From Macrocystis pyrifera (lineage: Eukaryota > Sar > Phaeophyceae > Laminariales > Laminariaceae), in assembly GCA_031763025.1 (NCBI GenBank), contig JASSKH010000010.1, forward strand, positions 10,867,427 through 10,931,426: a stretch of 64,000 nt of DNA, given 5' to 3'. Numbering within the stretch: position 1 is the stretch's first letter; each line of letters opens with the position of its first letter. The position numbers and the translations under genes were made by a program. The notes under the pieces are model-generated. The model ran no database searches. It was not told where the DNA came from and worked only from the letters and a program-made list of their open reading frames with translations. Of the stretch, positions 59,945 through 64,000 are shown one piece after another.

Positions 59945-62879
59945 CACACCCTGGACAATAGACAATGGCACCTGCAATAGCAATATAATATAGTGTAATA
60001 GACGTATCTATTGTCGTCAGCACAATCTATCGATTGACTCGTTCCTCGATCCATTGCCGTCGATAATGCCTATCGATAGGTTCCGTCCCCAACATATTGT
60101 TCAGGCAGGAGTGTGCTGAAGTACCTGGGTTGAAAGCTATTGTCACCGACAATGGCTATCGCGACGGATAGCTTGCAGAATCTATTGCGGTCGACAGTGG
60201 CTATCGATAGACACATTTCTTGATCTATTGTGGCCGGCAATGCCCATCGATAGATGCATCTCTTACTCCTCTGTGACCGGCAATGGCTATCGACAGATGT
60301 GTTTCTGAATCTATTATGATCAGCAATGGCTATCGATAGATGCATTTTCTAATCTATTGTGGCCGGCAATTGCTATCGGTGGACACCGTTGAGAATCTAT
60401 TGTGGTAGACAATGTCTATCGATGGACACCATCACCCGCCTATTTCCACGCCTACCATGTACCTTGATATATTAAGCAATACTATATTTTGTGCCACAGC
60501 AATGCCATAATCTCATCTTGTGATCACCACCAGTATGGAATGAGTGCATGGTGTATCGTGATGAGCAGCAGTTTGGGTGCATGGCATAGCGTGAAGGAGG
60601 GCTGCAACGTTGTGTGTCTCAACAAGGCAGTGGGCATCATGGGGGTTGAGTGTGTTGCGTTGTCGGCTGTGTTGTTGTGGTTGGCACTCTGTGCAATTAA
60701 TAGTGATTTCTGATCGGTCGCACTCTGCAAGTACGAGATAGATCATTGCCGCCGCGCAATGACCCCGACACCGTGCTTGCCAATGGCTATCATTGTCGAC
60801 CACAATAGACTGGCGACGCTATCTATCGATAGACATTGTCGGCAACTATAGTTTTTGATATTTTGGGCAAGGGGCCGTTAGCACAATGGGATAGATGAGG
60901 TAAGATGTGTATACACCCTGGACAATAACAAGGAAATAGAACATTGCCGCTACAGTAGCCACGAAAAAGCGTGTATCAATGGATCGTGATGACGACAATA
61001 GACTGGCAACGCTGGCTAACGATAGACATTGTGAACCATAATAGACTGGCAACACTATCTATCGATATAAACTGCTATTAACCACAATGGATTGGCAACG
61101 CTGTCTATCCATGGGTGTTGTTAACGGCGATAGACTGGCAACCCCGTCTATCGATAGAACAATATTATTTTTGGCAATGGACACGACATGCCTTTGCCCT
61201 AGCAATGGAGTCACAAGGTTGTCCAGAGATGTCCATTGTCCTGCACAATAGATGTTTGGAGAAGCAACCGCGATAGATATTGTTTGAACAACCGACCAAA
61301 CTCGTTTGCCTATCGATGGGTATTGCCGCCAACAGTATACACGCAATTGTATCCATCAATAGCCATCGTCACCCACAATAGACTGCTGTTGGGCGTGTTT
61401 TTTTGCAATAGACTATTGCGTAAACCTCTTGTATGCCGTGAAATGATGCATGTGGATGGTCGTTCTTGACGACCGCCGAAGCTTCTATTGCTGCCACATA
61501 GGTACGCGATTTTGTCCAACAGAAGCCATCGCCACCCACAATAGATTGTTGGCCATGCTCCGAAAAATATGAATCTGACTTATTGGATATCAGTATAGGA
61601 CAGAAAAAATCGAGTTAAGAAACGGGCTTTCTTGTAAAAAAGTTGAGCGGCATCCGAAAAATAAATGTGACTCACTTGATTTCAATATGGAACAAAAAAA
61701 CTCGAGTCAAGAAACGGAAAACTGGGGATTTTCTTGTCAAGGTTTTATTTTTTGATCCAGATTATTTTTCGAAGTGCAGTTGATATAAGACGACGTGAGG
61801 GTAATAAATCGAATTTATTTCCGAAAAAAAAACAATCGAAAATGAAGATGACCAGGATCTAAAAAAACAACTATTGCTTACTTGGTTTCAGTATGGGACA
61901 AAAAACTCGATAGATGAGAAACGGAAAGCTGAGAATTTTCAGCATATTATACAAGGTGGTTTCAGTTTCATAGTCCACGTTTTATTCAAAGTAGGAGTTA
62001 ATATAGGACGAAGTAAGGGTATTAAATCGAATCAATTTCCGAAACTACTGTACCAGCGCACACAAGTTGACGACAGTCACCAACATCCTGGTGCGCGAGT
62101 TCCTAGCGACATCTATATTTAATGTCTTTTTCAACCGAGTGTGAGAGCATATGGTCTCCACCACATGATGACGTCGGTTCACATTACCACATACATACAT
62201 AACATGACATACCTGGTGCCTGGTACCTGGTACATCTTTGGCAACTAGCTGTGCTCCAAAAGATAAAATTTCATTCTCATCGGAAAGGCAATTCTCAATT
62301 AGGAAAATCGGGTACACGATTGTGTCCAACAGCAGTAAACATCGCCATCCACAATAGATTATTGGACGCGCTTCCAAAATAGACTATTGCCTCGCGTATA
62401 TCGTGGGATGAGTGCAAGATATCCTCGAGATGGCTATCGATGGATAGCTTGTACAATCTATTGTGGCCGGCAATGGCCATCGATAGACATCTCACACAAT
62501 CTATGGCCATCGATAGACATCTCGCACAATCTATTGTATTCGGCAATGGCCGTCAATAGACCTCTCGCACAATCTATTTTGGCCAGCAATGGCCATCGAT
62601 AGACATCTCGCACAATCTGTTGTGGCCGGCAATGGCCATCGATCGACATCTCGCACAATCTACTGTGGCCTGCAATGGCCATCGATGGACGCGGTTCACC
62701 ATCTATTGTGTTCGACAATGTCTGTCGATCGACAGTATCATCAGTCCATTGTTGCCGACAATGTTTATCGATAGATACCTTCCACAATCTATTGTCGCAG
62801 ACAATATACATCGATAGATTCCCCCCCTCGTCTACTATCGAAGCAATATACTATTGTTGTGTCCGTTGTCCAGAGTGTG
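59945..62879. mobile_element. 2.9-kb element made largely of a 44-bp repeat, with short inverted ends
   Basis: Left end CACACCCTGGACAATAGACA and the inverse of the right end CACACTCTGGACAACGGACA match at 17 of 20. Between them the 44-bp unit (ATCTATTGTGGCCGGCAATG plus GCTATCGATAGACA) repeats about eight times in one orientation at 60,050-60,430. It is in the opposite orientation at 60,780-61,560 and again in the first orientation at 62,440-62,820. A second CACCCTGGACAATA copy at 60,913 suggests a nested or duplicated end. No transposase is visible. Confidence 0.65.
61563..62040. repeat. Diverged repeat inside the 2.9-kb element
   Basis: The block GACTTATTGGATATCAGTAT, AGGACAGAAAAAATCGAGTT, AAGAAACGG recurs near 61,665 and 61,875 with drift. 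Three copies, spacing roughly 95 and 215 bp. Confidence 0.6.
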
Positions 62880-63708
62880 CTATAGATTTCAACACGCTGC
62901 GTTTAGAACTCCGGCTGGTTCGCGCTGACCGGAGAGCGAGGGCGACTTGAAAGAGATTCATCACAGCAGCTTGTGTCTCTCTCGAGATTGTTTCCCCGCA
63001 GGTTCTCTACAGAGGCCTACACCTCGACTTAGAGGTGCTGCACACCTCGACTTAAAGGTGCTGCAGTGGTCGAAATTGGTCGAAATTTGGGGTGCATAAA
63101 ATAAGACAAAAATCAACCCCCAACTGATGAACGTTTTCACTTCACTTGCAGGCAGCTATAGCTCCTCACAAAAAACTGCAGCCCGCGAAATTGAGGGATG
63201 CTCATGATGGGGTGTGTGAAGGCGTCGGGTGCGCCAGACGGCAGTCGTAGGCAGCGAGAAACGACTCACGAGGTGTTTTTGCGTATTCGAAGTTGCGAGG
63301 GAGTAGCGAAAAAAGCTCGAAAAGACGCAAAAATGCTCCATTTCACGCAAAGGGAGCATCACCGATGAAGAAATGGTCTTCAGTAAAATATTGCTGTTCT
63401 TCAAGCGGATGGTATATCTCTCAGATAGTCGTCGTCGAAGATCCTGCGGGAGGAAAGACTACGTTCGCATGATGGGTAGATGGGTAGTAAGTTACTGGGC
63501 GCCCCCCCCCCCCCCCCCAAAAAAAAAGGGCTAAAAAGCGCTGTATTCTCGTTTATTAGTAGTTGTATCAACTACTGTACAACTACGAAATGTTGAATAT
63601 TGATCTTGGTTGCATTTCCCTCACTCTAATTTCAAGTCGTATGTACATGTTCCCAAAACGCCTACGCGCGAGTGCTTGATGACGGTGCTATTAATAGCGT
63701 CCCCTTGA
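62880..63708. other. No gene seen
   Basis: Contains a 20-bp direct repeat (CACCTCGACTTANAGGTGCT near 63,020 and 63,043) and a C-run followed by an A-run near 63,503-63,527. Open frames are short. Confidence 0.5.
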
Positions 63709-63905
63709 CTCAATAGGAGGTTTTACTCTCAGCGATCTTCTGGAGAAGCCGTGGTCACAGGTGCCGTCCCTTTCCCCCCCCCCGTACGTGCCTTTATTTT
63801 TATCGCGCATAGGGTTCAGTATTCTCGCTATGCTTGTTCGTCGATTTTCATCGAATGTAGCTAACTCACGCTCTCGCGCTTTCCGCTAGCAATTTTAATG
63901 TAAGG
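63709..63905 (-). mobile_element. SINE body fragment
   Basis: Minus strand: only the middle and 3' half of the SINE (GCGGAAAGCGCGAGAGCGTG through GTAAAACCTCCTA) is present. The tRNA head is missing, and so are the final 25 bp and the poly(A), so it is broken at both ends. Confidence 0.88.
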
Positions 63906-64000
63906 CCGGTTCTTATGCAGTCGGAAATACGGATTGAAAAAGCCGGTTTCCGATCGAAGACGAAAATTGGCTTTCTTGTGCAGTTGAACAAGCGCCCTTT

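Overview
This looks like nuclear DNA from a large, repeat-rich eukaryotic genome. There are no bacterial-style operons. The only clear host gene is split into many short exons by GT-AG introns of about 0.3 to 6 kb, and most of the rest is transposon-derived or tandem repeat. The mix of tRNA-headed SINEs, APE-type LINEs and Ser/Glu/Gly-rich proteins would fit a stramenopile such as a brown alga, but I cannot prove the lineage from sequence alone.

Layout. 1-4.99 kb: no gene, three tandem-repeat arrays. 4.99-36.15 kb: one minus-strand gene rebuilt here as up to 19 exons (about 1,700 residues, family unknown). Its introns carry ten copies of a roughly 105-bp MITE, three full or partial SINEs, several foldback elements and minisatellites. 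36.15-40.9 kb: no supported gene; one more MITE and a GTCGGG-rich element. 40.9-42.6 kb: a decayed LINE with endonuclease and partial reverse transcriptase. 42.8-44.4 kb: two plus-strand SINEs. 44.5-58.0 kb: a nest of LINE 3' ends in both orientations, (AAC)n-tailed LINE-derived short elements, large inverted repeats and a 260-bp tandem array. 58.0-59.2 kb: two more SINEs. 59.3-59.8 kb: a foldback element. 59.9-62.9 kb: a 2.9-kb element built mainly of a 44-bp repeat and bounded by short inverted termini. 63.7-63.9 kb: a SINE fragment.

The host gene is supported by reading phase. From 36,147 to 16,653 every proposed donor/acceptor pair joins in frame, and again from 11,703 to 7,457 and from 6,957 to the stop at 4,991. 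Two junctions remain unsettled: around 15.8-13.4 kb, and the 3' end of the 7.3-kb exon. One exon (11.7-13.4 kb) needs a frame change near 11.85-11.94 kb.

The most unusual signal is genome-wide in style. The words TACCWGGTA (about 30 exact copies) and TATTAATA (about 25) are far above the roughly 0.5 and 1 expected by chance. Both have the form TA-core-TA, and comparison between repeat copies shows such words appearing at an ancestral TA. I propose they are excision scars of TA-targeting (Tc1/mariner-like) transposons.
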